A stretch of DNA of 64,000 nucleotides from Bog-756 sp963696495 (lineage in GTDB: Bacteria; Actinomycetota; Acidimicrobiia; Acidimicrobiales; RAAP-2): contig CAVOKJ010000003.1 in NCBI GenBank assembly GCA_963696495.1, forward strand, positions 372,001 to 436,000, read 5' to 3'. How positions within the stretch are numbered: position 1 is the first letter of the stretch; the number at the start of each line of letters is the position of its first letter. Made by a program: the position numbers and the translations under genes. The notes below the pieces were generated by a model that worked only from the letters and a program-made list of their open reading frames with translations, was not told the origin of the DNA and made no database searches. Below, piece after piece: positions 31,633-40,819 of this stretch.

Positions 31633-33288
31633 TCAGACGAGCGTGGGACGGGTCCCGGGCCGCTGCTCGAGGTCCAGCTGGCGCTCGTCGGTCCGGATGA
31701 GGGTGCCGTTGACCATCACATGGCGCATGCCCCCCGGTTCCTCGTTGGTCAGGCGCTCGCCGTCGGCGGGAAGATCCCGGAGGCGGACCTGCGGCCCGGG
31801 GGCCACGGTCGCCGGATCGAACACGGTCACGTCGGCGGCGAAGCCCGGGCGGAGGTACCCGCGGCCCTCGAAGCCGAACATGTCGGCGGGCTCACCCGCC
31901 AACTTCCGGACGGCCCGCTCGAGGGGCATGATCTCGCGCTCGCGCACCCAGGTGCCGAGGAGGTCGGTGGGCTGGGGCGCATCGCACAGCTGGTCCACAT
32001 GCGCTCCGGCATCGGTGAGCCCCAGCACCACGTGCTCCTCGGTGAGCAGTCGACCCACCTCGTCGGGATCATCGTTGGCGATGTAGGCCCGGAAGCGCGT
32101 GGTGAGGTCCTCCGCCAGTGAGAGCTCGCACATGACGTCCAGGGGACTGGCGTTCCGCTCACGGGCGATGTCGGTGACCCGCCGGCCCAACAGCTCGGGG
32201 AACCGCTCCGACTCCGAGACCTCGAAGGTCTCCCAGCGGGGCTTCATGCCCGTCTCGCCGCGCTCGAGGTCCTCGTACGCCCGCGTCCGCCACTCCTGGT
32301 CGCGGTAGGCCGCCCGCCGCACCTCGGGACTGACCTTGATGAGCTCACCGAACACCTCGCCGACGTTGAGGTTGTAGGCATCGGCCAGGGTGAACTGCAT
32401 GGTCAGCGGACGCGGCGTGACCTGGGGCCACACGTTGGCGCCCCGGGCCAGGGCCTCCTCGTGCCACCGGACGACGTCACGGTGCTTCCCGCTCGACAGG
32501 GCGAACAGCGGGCAGGTGAACGGCCGGCCGACCCTCGGTTGCCAGGTGAAGACATCCTGGTACTCGCACTGCCAGCCCGGCGTGGCGAGCACCACACCCT
32601 TGCCCGCCTTCCCCACGGCCATGAACAGTGCCTCGACCTCGTCCATCTCAGCGAAGCGGCTCGGCACCGGCTTGCCGTCGACCCCCCGATGGGCGAAGGA
32701 GAAGCTGGTGGACAGCCCGGCGGCCCCCACCTCCATCGCCTCACCGACGAGCCGGCACATGCGCTCGATCTCCTCCGTTGTGGCGGCCCGCTCGTAGGCG
32801 GCGTCCCCCATCACGTAGAGCCTCAAGGCCGTGTGTCCGATGTACGCGGTGAAGTTGAGCGTCGTCCCCCGCCGGCCAACCAGGTCGAGGTAGTCCGGGA
32901 ACGTCTCGAACTCCCAGGCGATCCCCGACGACAGCGAGGCGGCGTCCATCCCCTCGACGTTCTCGAGGGTGTGCACGATCACCTCGTGGTGCTCGGGCCG
33001 GCAGGGCGCGATGGAGAAGCCGCAGTTGCCCGCCACCACCGTGGTCACCCCGTGGTAGGACGACGGCTTGAGCTCGGGGTCCCAGAACACCTGGGCGTCG
33101 AAGTGGGTGTGGATGTCGATGAAGCCCGGGGCGACCGCGCATCCGGACGCGTCGAGCTCGACGGCGCCGTCGAGCTTCGGGCCGATCTCCTCGATCACGT
33201 TCCCGGAGATGGCAACGTCGGCGGCGCGACCCGGGCCACCGCTCCCGTCGAACACGGTTCCACCACGGATCACCAGGTCAGCGGCCAT
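31633..33288 (-). CDS. N-acyl-D-amino-acid deacylase-type amidohydrolase
   Basis: This is a 551-residue amidohydrolase-3/D-aminoacylase-like enzyme. ADLVIRGGTVFDGSGGPGRA is the small beta domain, and APGFIDIHTHFDAQVFWDPE has the metal-binding His-x-His. VTTVVAGNCGFSIAPCRP contains the cysteine typical of this group. LGLTDAGAHVDQLCDAP gives the C-terminal aspartate/histidine. The end returns to the beta domain with FAADVTVFDPATVAPGP. It should hydrolyse an amide or related cyclic bond in the cytoplasm. The ATG at 33288 has GGAGC upstream; the same frame is open to 34449 but that part is antisense to the next gene. Confidence 0.9.
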   Translation of the reverse strand: MAADLVIRGGTVFDGSGGPGRAADVAISGNVIEEIGPKLDGAVELDASGCAVAPGFIDIHTHFDAQVFWDPELKPSSYHGVTTVVAGNCGFSIAPCRPEHHEVIVHTLENVEGMDAASLSSGIAWEFETFPDYLDLVGRRGTTLNFTAYIGHTALRLYVMGDAAYERAATTEEIERMCRLVGEAMEVGAAGLSTSFSFAHRGVDGKPVPSRFAEMDEVEALFMAVGKAGKGVVLATPGWQCEYQDVFTWQPRVGRPFTCPLFALSSGKHRDVVRWHEEALARGANVWPQVTPRPLTMQFTLADAYNLNVGEVFGELIKVSPEVRRAAYRDQEWRTRAYEDLERGETGMKPRWETFEVSESERFPELLGRRVTDIARERNASPLDVMCELSLAEDLTTRFRAYIANDDPDEVGRLLTEEHVVLGLTDAGAHVDQLCDAPQPTDLLGTWVREREIMPLERAVRKLAGEPADMFGFEGRGYLRPGFAADVTVFDPATVAPGPQVRLRDLPADGERLTNEEPGGMRHVMVNGTLIRTDERQLDLEQRPGTRPTLV

Positions 33289-33407
33289 CTGCTTTGCTCC
33301 TTCGACTCGTCCGGGTAGGGGATGGACTCGATACCACCGGCGCCCGCACCGCCAGCGCCGGGTGATCAGCGTCGGTGGCCGTCCCCACCGACGTCGGCGC
33401 GGCCCGG

Positions 33408-34514
33408 TCAGGCGACATGGTCGAAGCCGTACAGCCGGGCGCAGTTGAGTGCGGTGATCTTGCGGCGGTCCCCCTCGGGAAGGGCGCCCAGCGTCTCGGC
33501 GATGGCCTGCCGCGACTCGGGGAACGTGCTGTCGGTGTGGGGGAAGTCCGCCGCCCACATGCACGAGTCGGCCCCGAGGTGCGGGATGGACTGGTAGGCC
33601 AGCTCCTCCTCCTCGAAAGTGGCGAAGACCTGTCGTCGGAAGAGCTCGCTCGGCCTGACCTCGGGGGCATCGTCGACCTTGTCCCGGAGGTGCTCCCATT
33701 CCATGTCCATCCGGCTCAGGAAGTACGGCAGCCATCCGACACCGGCCTCGGCGAGCACGATCGTCAGCCCGGGATGCCGCTCGAGGGCACCGGAGAAGAC
33801 CATGATGGCCAGCGCCTCGTCGAGCTGGAGGGGGAGGAGTGTGGCGAACGCCGCCGACTGCCACTTGCCCACCTGGTAGCTCAGCCTCGCCGACGCCCCC
33901 TCCTTGATGTGGAAGCTGAGTGGCAGCCCGGTCTGTTCGGCGGCCGCCCACAGTGGCTCCCATGCCGGGTCTCCGGCATCGAAGTCGAACACGTCGATGA
34001 TGGCGCCCCGGTGGCCCAGGCCGGCCACCCGCTCGAGCTCGGTCACGGCCGCGTCGGGCGAATGGCTGGGCAGGAACGGAAGGGCGCACAGTCGGTCGGG
34101 CGCGTAGGCGTTGAACTCCTCGATGGCCCAGTCGTTCCACGCCGCGTAGCAGGCGTTCTGGAGGTCCGGCTCGGGGATCGAGAGGGTGAGCGGGATGGGC
34201 CCGTAGATGACCGAGGCCCAGACCCCGTCGAGGTCCATGTCCGCCAACCGCAGCTTCGGGTCGCTGACCCGGAAGCCGTCGTCCTCGAGACCGGCGCGGC
34301 TGACCGCGCTGAGGACCTGCAGCTTGTCCCCGCTGGGCAGTCCGCTTCGACCCAGGACCCGGTCGTTGCAGACCCACATCGGATCGCCCTCGCCCGTCAC
34401 CACCCTCGGGCCCCGGTCGACCAGGCCCTTCGCCAGACGGGACCGCCACAGATCCCGTGGAACGGCGCGCAGGTCCAGATGGTCGTCGCAGGAGTAGATG
34501 CTCGTCTCGTCCAT
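33408..34514 (-). CDS. Amidohydrolase-2 family protein
   Basis: This is a 368-residue TIM-barrel hydrolase related to the one at 18766. IYSCDDHLDLRAVPRDLW has the N-terminal Asp-His metal ligands. YAAWNDWAIEEFNAYAPDRL is the family helix, GLPLSFHIKEG the histidine strand, and CMWAADFPHTDSTFPESR the C-terminal aspartate strand. The reaction may be hydrolysis or decarboxylation. GGGGAGG lies 7 nt before the ATG. It precedes the D-aminoacylase-like gene by 119 bp. Confidence 0.87.
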   Translation of the reverse strand: MDETSIYSCDDHLDLRAVPRDLWRSRLAKGLVDRGPRVVTGEGDPMWVCNDRVLGRSGLPSGDKLQVLSAVSRAGLEDDGFRVSDPKLRLADMDLDGVWASVIYGPIPLTLSIPEPDLQNACYAAWNDWAIEEFNAYAPDRLCALPFLPSHSPDAAVTELERVAGLGHRGAIIDVFDFDAGDPAWEPLWAAAEQTGLPLSFHIKEGASARLSYQVGKWQSAAFATLLPLQLDEALAIMVFSGALERHPGLTIVLAEAGVGWLPYFLSRMDMEWEHLRDKVDDAPEVRPSELFRRQVFATFEEEELAYQSIPHLGADSCMWAADFPHTDSTFPESRQAIAETLGALPEGDRRKITALNCARLYGFDHVA

Positions 34515-34599
34515 CTCGTTGCCTCCCCTCCTCTCCGAATCGGTGCTTCGCGGCACTGTCAGCGACCGGCGCTCCGGCTGGCGCCGGGCCGCCGCGCCG

Positions 34600-35835
34600 T
34601 CAGGCCAGGCGGTACCGGATCGGCAGGTGCTTGATCGCGCCGTTGACCGACGAGTTCAGCCGCTCCACCGGCCCCGACTGCTCGAACCACTCCAAGCGGT
34701 CGACCAGGAGGCCGAACATCGCCGTCAGCTCGGCCCGGGCGACGTGGGCGCCCATGCACAGGTGCGGGCCGAAGCCGAAGACGACGGGCTGGCCCGGTGC
34801 GCGGTCGATGCGGAACTCGAAGGGGTCCTCGAACACCTCCTCGTCCCGGTTGGCCGACGCCCAGTACAGCGCCACCTTGTCGCCGGCGTGGATCTGCTGC
34901 CCGTGGAGCTCACAGTCCTGCGTCGCCGTCCGTGAGAAGTAGCTGATGGGCGTGACCCAGCGGAGGATCTCCTCGACGGCACCGCCCAGGAGCTCGGGGT
35001 GGGCCTGCAGTTTCTCCCACTGGGCGGGGAACTCGCAGAAGGCCTGCATGCCGCCGGCGATGGCATCGCGGGTGGTCTGGTTGCCCGCCTCGACCAGGAG
35101 TTCGCAGTACGAGATGAGTTGCGACCGGGTCAGCGGCGTGCCGTCGATCTCGCTCTGCACCAGCTCGGTGACCAGGTCGTCCTGCGGATGCTCCCGGCGA
35201 TCGGCCACCATCTCCTTGAAGTAGCGGTGCAGCTCGCCACGGGCCCGCACGGAGGTCTGCTCGGGGCTCTCGCCGGGGCGCCGGTACTCGGGATCGTCCT
35301 TGCCGATGATCTCGTTCGTCCAGCGGAAGTGGTGTTCCCAGTCGGAGTGGGGCACGCCGAGCACCCACGAGATCACGGCAACGGGGAACGGAGCCGCCAA
35401 CGTCTCGACGAAGTCGCACTCCCGGATCTCGCCCCCGGTCGACGCCCGGTCGACCAGGTCGGCGGCGATCCGCTCGATCTCCTCGCTCCGGGCGCGGACC
35501 GCACTCCGGAGGAACTTCCTGTTGGCGACCTGCCGCATGGGCCCGTGCTCGGGAGGATCGAGATAGACGATCATCTCCGGGGTCACGTCGAGCCCGCTGA
35601 GGTCCATGTCCAAGGTGATCCCCTGCGCGCTCGAGAACAGCTGGGGCTGAGATGCCGCGTACTGGACGTCCGCATGCTTGGTGACCGCCCAGAACGGCGG
35701 GTGGCCGGGCGGTTCGATGTAGGCCACCGGCGCCTCCGCCCGCAACCGGGCCCACACGTCGTGCGGATAGCCGTGGAGCGCGAACCGGGTCGGATCGACC
35801 AGGTCGAGCGGGTCGATGTCGAGGCTCATGGGCAT
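34600..35835 (-). CDS. Cytochrome P450 (A)
   Basis: This is a 411-residue soluble P450. The I-helix oxygen motif reads LLVEAGNQTTRDAI, the K-helix ExxR is EEILRW, and the heme loop is FGFGPHLCMGAHVARAEL with Cys360 as iron ligand. It should hydroxylate a lipophilic substrate using electrons from a ferredoxin such as that at 29060. ATG 35835 follows AGGAGGAG. It is 31 bp downstream of the alcohol dehydrogenase gene in the same direction, so hydroxylation and alcohol oxidation may be coupled. Confidence 0.95.
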   Translation of the reverse strand: MPMSLDIDPLDLVDPTRFALHGYPHDVWARLRAEAPVAYIEPPGHPPFWAVTKHADVQYAASQPQLFSSAQGITLDMDLSGLDVTPEMIVYLDPPEHGPMRQVANRKFLRSAVRARSEEIERIAADLVDRASTGGEIRECDFVETLAAPFPVAVISWVLGVPHSDWEHHFRWTNEIIGKDDPEYRRPGESPEQTSVRARGELHRYFKEMVADRREHPQDDLVTELVQSEIDGTPLTRSQLISYCELLVEAGNQTTRDAIAGGMQAFCEFPAQWEKLQAHPELLGGAVEEILRWVTPISYFSRTATQDCELHGQQIHAGDKVALYWASANRDEEVFEDPFEFRIDRAPGQPVVFGFGPHLCMGAHVARAELTAMFGLLVDRLEWFEQSGPVERLNSSVNGAIKHLPIRYRLA

Positions 35836-35866
35836 GGGCTCCTCCTGGGGCCGGCGGTCACGGCGC

Positions 35867-37012
35867 TCACTCGAAGGTGACCACGCCTCGGAGGTTCACA
35901 CCGTCGAGCATGTCCCGGTAGCCCTGGTTGATCTGGTCGAGCGGGTACGTCCTGGTGATGAGCTCGTCCAGCTTGAGTTGACCCGACCGGTACAGGGCCA
36001 GGAGATTGGGGATGTCGAAGCGTGGGTTGGCCGCCCCGAAGATCACCCCCTTGATCTCCTTCTGCATCATGGCCAGGTCGAAGAGGTTGACGCTGGCGTC
36101 CCGCTGCGTCTGCGGAGCGACGGCGGTGACGACACAGGTCCCACCTTTGCCGGTCAGGGCGAGGGCACCAGCCATCAGGTCGCCGTACATCACCCCGGGG
36201 ACCATGATCACCGCGTCGGCCATCTGACCCCGGGTCAACTCGGTGACCATGGGCAGGGCCTCCTCCATGGACCCGGCCGTGTGCGTGGCACCGAAGTCGA
36301 GTGCCGACTTCTGCTTGAACTCCACCGGGTCCACGGCCACGATGTTGCGCGCCCCCACCATCTTGGCCCCCTGGACGGCGTTCATGCCGACGCCTCCGAC
36401 GCCGACCACCACGACGGTGTCGCCGGGCATCACCCGGGCCCGGTAGACCGCCGAGCCCCACCCGGTCGCCACCCCGCACGACACCAGGGCGACCGCGGCC
36501 AGCGGCAGGTCGGGATCGACCGCCACCAACGACGCCTCATGGCTCACGCCGTGCTCGGCGAAGGTGCCGAGCTTGGACATCACGTTGAGCGACCGGCCGT
36601 CGAGGTGGTAGCGAACGGTGCCGTCGGAGATCTGGCCGGGCGCGAAGGTGGCCGCCCCGAGGTCGCACAGGTTCGAGTGGCCGGTGATGCACATCTTGCA
36701 CCGCCCGCAGATCGGGAAGAAGCTGGCGGCGACATGGTCACCGGGGCGGAGGCTGGTGACGTCCGGGCCCACCTCGAGCACGACACCTCCCCCTTCGTGT
36801 CCGCCCACCATCGGGAAGAGTCCCGCCCTCACGGGTTCGCCGGTACCCGCCTCGGAGCCCATCTCGGTCGACTGGAGGTGCTCGTCGGAGTGGCACAGGC
36901 CGGCGGCCGCCCATTGGACCAGCACCTCGTGTGCCTTGGGTGGGTCGAGGTCGATCTCCTCGATCTGCCAGTCCTGCTCGCGTCCCCACAGGACTGCCGC
37001 GTGCGTCTTCAT
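35867..37012 (-). CDS. NDMA-dependent (mycofactocin-associated type) zinc alcohol dehydrogenase
   Basis: This is a 381-residue medium-chain zinc alcohol dehydrogenase. The catalytic zinc ligands are in GLCHSDEH (Cys40) and GGHEGGG (His72, Glu73). The structural zinc has Cys102, Cys105, Cys108 and Cys116. The nucleotide loop is VVGVGGVGMNAVQGA, then VAVDPVEFKQKSAL. Overall it resembles the Rxyl_3153 group of NDMA-dependent dehydrogenases, which hold a non-exchangeable NAD and pass electrons to mycofactocin. No mycofactocin genes are in the window. It shares a 126-bp divergent promoter with P450-B and precedes P450-A. Confidence 0.92.
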   Translation of the reverse strand: MKTHAAVLWGREQDWQIEEIDLDPPKAHEVLVQWAAAGLCHSDEHLQSTEMGSEAGTGEPVRAGLFPMVGGHEGGGVVLEVGPDVTSLRPGDHVAASFFPICGRCKMCITGHSNLCDLGAATFAPGQISDGTVRYHLDGRSLNVMSKLGTFAEHGVSHEASLVAVDPDLPLAAVALVSCGVATGWGSAVYRARVMPGDTVVVVGVGGVGMNAVQGAKMVGARNIVAVDPVEFKQKSALDFGATHTAGSMEEALPMVTELTRGQMADAVIMVPGVMYGDLMAGALALTGKGGTCVVTAVAPQTQRDASVNLFDLAMMQKEIKGVIFGAANPRFDIPNLLALYRSGQLKLDELITRTYPLDQINQGYRDMLDGVNLRGVVTFE

Positions 37013-37138
37013 CGGCCTCCGATACCTCGACCGCTCCCCGCAATGAGCATCGCGCCTCCCACTGGCGGCATCACGCCGCGCTTGACCGTCCCACACCTTA
37101 GTGTCACAGTACGACATGAAAGCAAGGGGAGGTGGGGC

Positions 37139-38335
37139 GTGACGATCCAGGACGCCGCCGACGTGTACTACGACCCGTACGACGTGGACATCGACGCCGA
37201 CCCGTACCCGGTGTTCCGCCGGATGCGGGAGGAGGCACCGCTCTACTACAACGAGCCCCACGACTTCTACGCGCTCAGCCGGTTCGCCGACGTCGAGCGC
37301 GCCTATCTCGACCCGAAGACGTTCATCTCGGGACGTGGGGGCATCATCGAGCTCATCCGGGCCAACATCGAGATGCCCTCGGGCGTGCTCATCTTCGAGG
37401 ACCCACCGGTCCACACCATCCACCGGCGGCTGATGTCGCGGGTCTTCTCCCCCAACCGGGTGGCGGCCCTCGAGCCCCGGATCCGGGAGTTCTGCGCCCG
37501 CAGCCTCGACCCGCTGGTCGGGGCCGAGGAGTTCGACTTCATCGCCGACCTCGGCGCCCAGATGCCGATGCGGGTGATCGGCATGCTGCTCGGCATCCCC
37601 GAGCAGGACCAGGAGGCCGTGCGGGACAAGGTGGACGCCAACCTGCGGACCGAGGCCGGCCAGCCCATGGAGGTGTCGGAGAACTTCGTCCCCACCGACA
37701 TGTTCGGCGAGTACATCGACTGGCGGGCCGACCACCCCTCGGACGACATCATGACCGAGCTCCTCCAGGCCGAGTTCGAGGACGAGACCGGGACCGTCCG
37801 CCGATTGACCCGTGATGAGCTCCTGACCTACATCAGCGTCATCAGCGGTGCCGGCAACGAGACGACGGGTCGGTTGATCGGGTGGACCGGCAAGGTCCTG
37901 GCCGACCATCCGGACCAACGACGGGAGCTTGTGGAGGACCGGTCGCTCATCCCCGGTGCCATCGAGGAGCTCCTCCGGTTCGAGACACCGGCGCCGCACG
38001 CGGCCAGATACGTCACCCAGGACGTCGAGATCCACGGCCGGACGGTGCCGGAGGGCAGCATCCTGATGCTCATCCCCGCCTCGGCCAACCACGACGACCG
38101 TCACTTCCCGGACGGTGACCGCTTCGACATCCACCGGAACGACGGCAAGCCCCTGACCTTCGGCTACGGGATCCACCTCTGTCTCGGAGCGGCGCTGGCC
38201 CGCCTGGAAGGCCGGGTGGCCCTCGACGAGGTCCTCAACCGCTTCCCCACCTGGGAGGTCGACAGCGACCGGGCCACGCTGGCGCCGACATCGACGGTCC
38301 GCGGCTGGGAGACGCTTCCGGTCTTCACCTCGTGA
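37139..38335 (+). CDS. Cytochrome P450 (B)
   Basis: This is a 398-residue P450. The I-helix motif is ISGAGNETTGRLIG, ExxR is EELLRF, and the heme loop is FGYGIHLCLGAALARLEG with Cys348. FEDPPVHTIHRRLMSRVFSP is the C-helix heme-propionate region. The GTG start is preceded by AGGGGAGG; longer in-frame sequence upstream is antisense to the dehydrogenase. An SDR gene follows 52 bp later. The substrate is probably a hydrophobic acid, sterol-like ring or terpene. Confidence 0.95.
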   Translation: MTIQDAADVYYDPYDVDIDADPYPVFRRMREEAPLYYNEPHDFYALSRFADVERAYLDPKTFISGRGGIIELIRANIEMPSGVLIFEDPPVHTIHRRLMSRVFSPNRVAALEPRIREFCARSLDPLVGAEEFDFIADLGAQMPMRVIGMLLGIPEQDQEAVRDKVDANLRTEAGQPMEVSENFVPTDMFGEYIDWRADHPSDDIMTELLQAEFEDETGTVRRLTRDELLTYISVISGAGNETTGRLIGWTGKVLADHPDQRRELVEDRSLIPGAIEELLRFETPAPHAARYVTQDVEIHGRTVPEGSILMLIPASANHDDRHFPDGDRFDIHRNDGKPLTFGYGIHLCLGAALARLEGRVALDEVLNRFPTWEVDSDRATLAPTSTVRGWETLPVFTS

Positions 38336-38387
38336 CGGTCGGGGACGCCGGCCGACGCGGCGCGGTGACCGGCGGAGCACGCGCCTG

Positions 38388-39128
38388 ATGGGGTTGTTGG
38401 ACGACAAGGTGGCCGTGATCACCGGGGCCGGTTCGGGCATGGGCAAGGCGTCGGTCGAGGTCTTCATCCGTGAGGGTGCCAGGGTGGTGGCCGCCGACAT
38501 CAGCGGGGCCGAGCGGGACATCGCCGCCGAGGCCGACGGCGATGTCCTCCCCGTGCACTGCGACGTCTCGAAGGAGGCCGACGTCGAATCCCTGATGGCC
38601 GCCGCCGTCGAGGAGTTCGGACAGGTGGACGCCGTGCTCAACGTGGCCGGCATCGCCGACGGCTGTGCGCTCACCGACCTCACCATGGAGTTCTACGACC
38701 GGCTGATGGACGTGGATCTGCGCGGGGTGATGCTCGGGATGAAGCACGGCATCCGCGCCATGCTCCCCACCGGCGGTGGCTCCATCGTCAACTGGTCCTC
38801 GGTCGGTGGCCTCAACGGCTCCGCCTTCACCAGCGTCTACCAGGCGGCCAAGCACGGGATCATCGGTGCCGGCAAGTCGGCGGCCATCGAGTACGGCACC
38901 AGGGGGATCAGGGTCAACACCATCTGCCCCGGCTTCATCCTCACCGAGATCATGGCCGTGGGTGCCGAGGACTTCATCCCGGACATCGCGGCGAAGGCGG
39001 CCCTCGACCGCGCCGGACAGCCGCACGAGGTCGCCGAGGTCGGCGCCTTCCTGGCCTCCGATCGGGCCTCGTTCGTCACCGGTGCGGTCATCCCGGTCGA
39101 CGGAGGCTGGTCGGCCAAGCTGGCCTAG
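38388..39128 (+). CDS. SDR family NAD(P)-dependent oxidoreductase
   Basis: This is a 246-residue classical SDR: TGAGSGMG at 12-19, NVAG at 85-88, Ser138, Tyr151 and Lys155 (SVYQAAK). The acidic residue AADIS at about 37 suggests NAD(H). Closing VIPVDGGWSAKLA is typical. It likely oxidises the alcohol made by the preceding P450. The TetR gene starts 5 bp after its stop, so they form one unit. Confidence 0.92.
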   Translation: MGLLDDKVAVITGAGSGMGKASVEVFIREGARVVAADISGAERDIAAEADGDVLPVHCDVSKEADVESLMAAAVEEFGQVDAVLNVAGIADGCALTDLTMEFYDRLMDVDLRGVMLGMKHGIRAMLPTGGGSIVNWSSVGGLNGSAFTSVYQAAKHGIIGAGKSAAIEYGTRGIRVNTICPGFILTEIMAVGAEDFIPDIAAKAALDRAGQPHEVAEVGAFLASDRASFVTGAVIPVDGGWSAKLA

Positions 39129-39132
39129 CAGA

Positions 39133-39771
39133 ATGGACGCCGTGACCACCGCCAAGAAGCCCACGACGGATCACCCGGTGCCCCCTGGTCGCACCTACGA
39201 CGGCAAGCTACGACGTCAGCGGGCGGCGGAGACGCGGGAGCGGATCCTCGATGCCGGTTCCGAGCTCATCCACCGCACGTCGGTGCGGGACTGGAAGAAG
39301 CTGACCGTCCGCTCCGTGGCCGAACGGGCCGGGGTCAACGAGCGGACCGTCTACCGCTACTTCGGAAGCGAGCGGGGTCTGCGGGACGCCGTCATGCACC
39401 GGAACGAACAGGAGGCAGGGATCGAGCTGGCCGGCATGGAGCTCCCGGGGATCGCCACGGTGGCCACCCAGATCTTCGACCATGTCGCCCAGTACCCGAG
39501 GGAGGCGCGGCCGCCACTCGACCCCACCCTGGCGGCGGCCAAGGAACGCCAACACGAGGCGCTCCTCGGGGCCCTCGCCGAACGGACCACGGCGTGGTCG
39601 GAAGAGGATCGCGAGGTGGCGGCCGCCGTCTTCGACGTCCTGTGGAGCGTGGCCTCCTACGAGCGCCTCGTCGTCGACTGGGAGATCGATCACGAACGGG
39701 CGGTCCGGGGCATGGCCTGGGTCATCGGGCTGGTGGAGCAAGCCGTCCGGGACGGGCGGGGCCCCCGATGA
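39133..39771 (+). CDS. TetR family transcriptional regulator
   Basis: This is a 212-residue regulator. The helix-turn-helix is RERILDAGSELIHRTSVRDW, then VRSVAERAGVNERTVYRYFG. A basic, proline-containing N-terminal extension precedes it. The ligand domain is unremarkable. It is placed 5 bp after an SDR gene and probably controls the P450-B/SDR unit. The first ATG (39133) lacks a strong ribosome site; a GTG at 39142 is also possible. Confidence 0.9.
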   Translation: MDAVTTAKKPTTDHPVPPGRTYDGKLRRQRAAETRERILDAGSELIHRTSVRDWKKLTVRSVAERAGVNERTVYRYFGSERGLRDAVMHRNEQEAGIELAGMELPGIATVATQIFDHVAQYPREARPPLDPTLAAAKERQHEALLGALAERTTAWSEEDREVAAAVFDVLWSVASYERLVVDWEIDHERAVRGMAWVIGLVEQAVRDGRGPR

Positions 39772-39839
39772 TCCTCATGCGCCCACCGATGGCGACGGTC
39801 GCTCCGGCCCCTGGCCGGCGCCGTCCCGGCCGGTGGCCG

Positions 39840-40631
39840 TCAGCCGGCGCCCCCGGCTCCCGGCCGCACCGGACCCCGCATCGCCTGGGGGACGGGGCGC
39901 CCGGCCACGGTCCCGCCGTCGACCGGGACCACGATGCCGGTGATCTGCGCCGAACGGTCACCGGCCAGGAAGAGCACGGCTTCGGCCACGTCGTGCGGCG
40001 ATCCCCGGCGCTGCAGCGGCTGGTCCTGCTCGATGGTGGGGCCGAGGTCGTAGCTCGTGATCCCGGTGGGGATGTGGCCGGGGGCGATGCAGTTCACCCT
40101 CACGCCGTATTCGGCCAGGTCCACGGCGACCATACGACTGAACTGGACGATCGCCGCCTTGGAGGTGCGGTAGGCGATCGGGGGACCACCACCGGTGAGG
40201 CCACCGATGGACGAGGTGTTGATGATCGAGCCGCCGCCGTGCTCGGCCATGTGCCGACCGGCGCGCTGGGTCCCGACGATCACGCCGAACAGGTTGACCG
40301 ACATGACCCGGTCGAAGTCGCGGAGGTCGTCGCGCAGGAACCGGCGGAACGAGCTGGAGATCCCGGCGTTGTTGACCATGATGTGCAGACCGCCGAAGGT
40401 GCCGACGGCGAAGTCGACCAACGACTGGACCTCGTCGGGGTCGGACACGTCGGTCCGCCGGAAGGCCACCCCCTCACCGAGGCCGGCGGCCAGCGCTTCG
40501 CCCCCCTCCGCGTCGACGTCGGCCACGACGACCTTCGCCCCGTGCGCGGCGAACAGCTCGACGGTGGCACGGCCGATGCCGCCGGCGCCTCCCGTGACGA
40601 CGGCGACCTTCTCCGACAGTTCCTGGCCCAT
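39840..40631 (-). CDS. SDR family NAD(P)-dependent oxidoreductase
   Basis: This is a 263-residue classical SDR: TGGAGGIG at 13-20, NNAG at 87-90, Ser141, Tyr154 and Lys158 (YRTSK). Aspartate in VADVD (about 38) suggests NAD(H). A Pro/Gly/Arg-rich tail of about 20 residues follows the normal VVPVDGG end. ATG 40631 has AAAGGAA upstream. It diverges from P450-C with a 188-bp gap and converges on the TetR gene. Confidence 0.92.
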   Translation of the reverse strand: MGQELSEKVAVVTGGAGGIGRATVELFAAHGAKVVVADVDAEGGEALAAGLGEGVAFRRTDVSDPDEVQSLVDFAVGTFGGLHIMVNNAGISSSFRRFLRDDLRDFDRVMSVNLFGVIVGTQRAGRHMAEHGGGSIINTSSIGGLTGGGPPIAYRTSKAAIVQFSRMVAVDLAEYGVRVNCIAPGHIPTGITSYDLGPTIEQDQPLQRRGSPHDVAEAVLFLAGDRSAQITGIVVPVDGGTVAGRPVPQAMRGPVRPGAGGAG

Positions 40632-40819
40632 GTCCAGCGGTTCCTTTCGACCGACGTCCGTCACCGGGGGGCGGTCCCGGTCCCTGGCCACCTATCGTCG
40701 GCTGCGGACGGTCCGACGCGGCAACCGAAGATAGCCCGGGCGGCCGACCCCCGAGGCACCCACCCGACCCTCGCACCGATCCGATCAGGGCAGCCACCCG
40801 TCACCAGCCTGGAGCACCA

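Noticed and set aside
33289..34449. Extension of the D-aminoacylase frame into a 938-residue protein
   Set aside because: The extra N-terminal part is Arg/Gly/Pro-rich and lies in another frame of the amidohydrolase gene at 33408-34514; a ribosome site and the family N-terminus are at 33288.
37013..38686. Extension of the alcohol dehydrogenase frame across the P450-B gene
   Set aside because: It is antisense to a complete P450 with heme and ExxR motifs, and the dehydrogenase has its own start and ribosome site at 37012.
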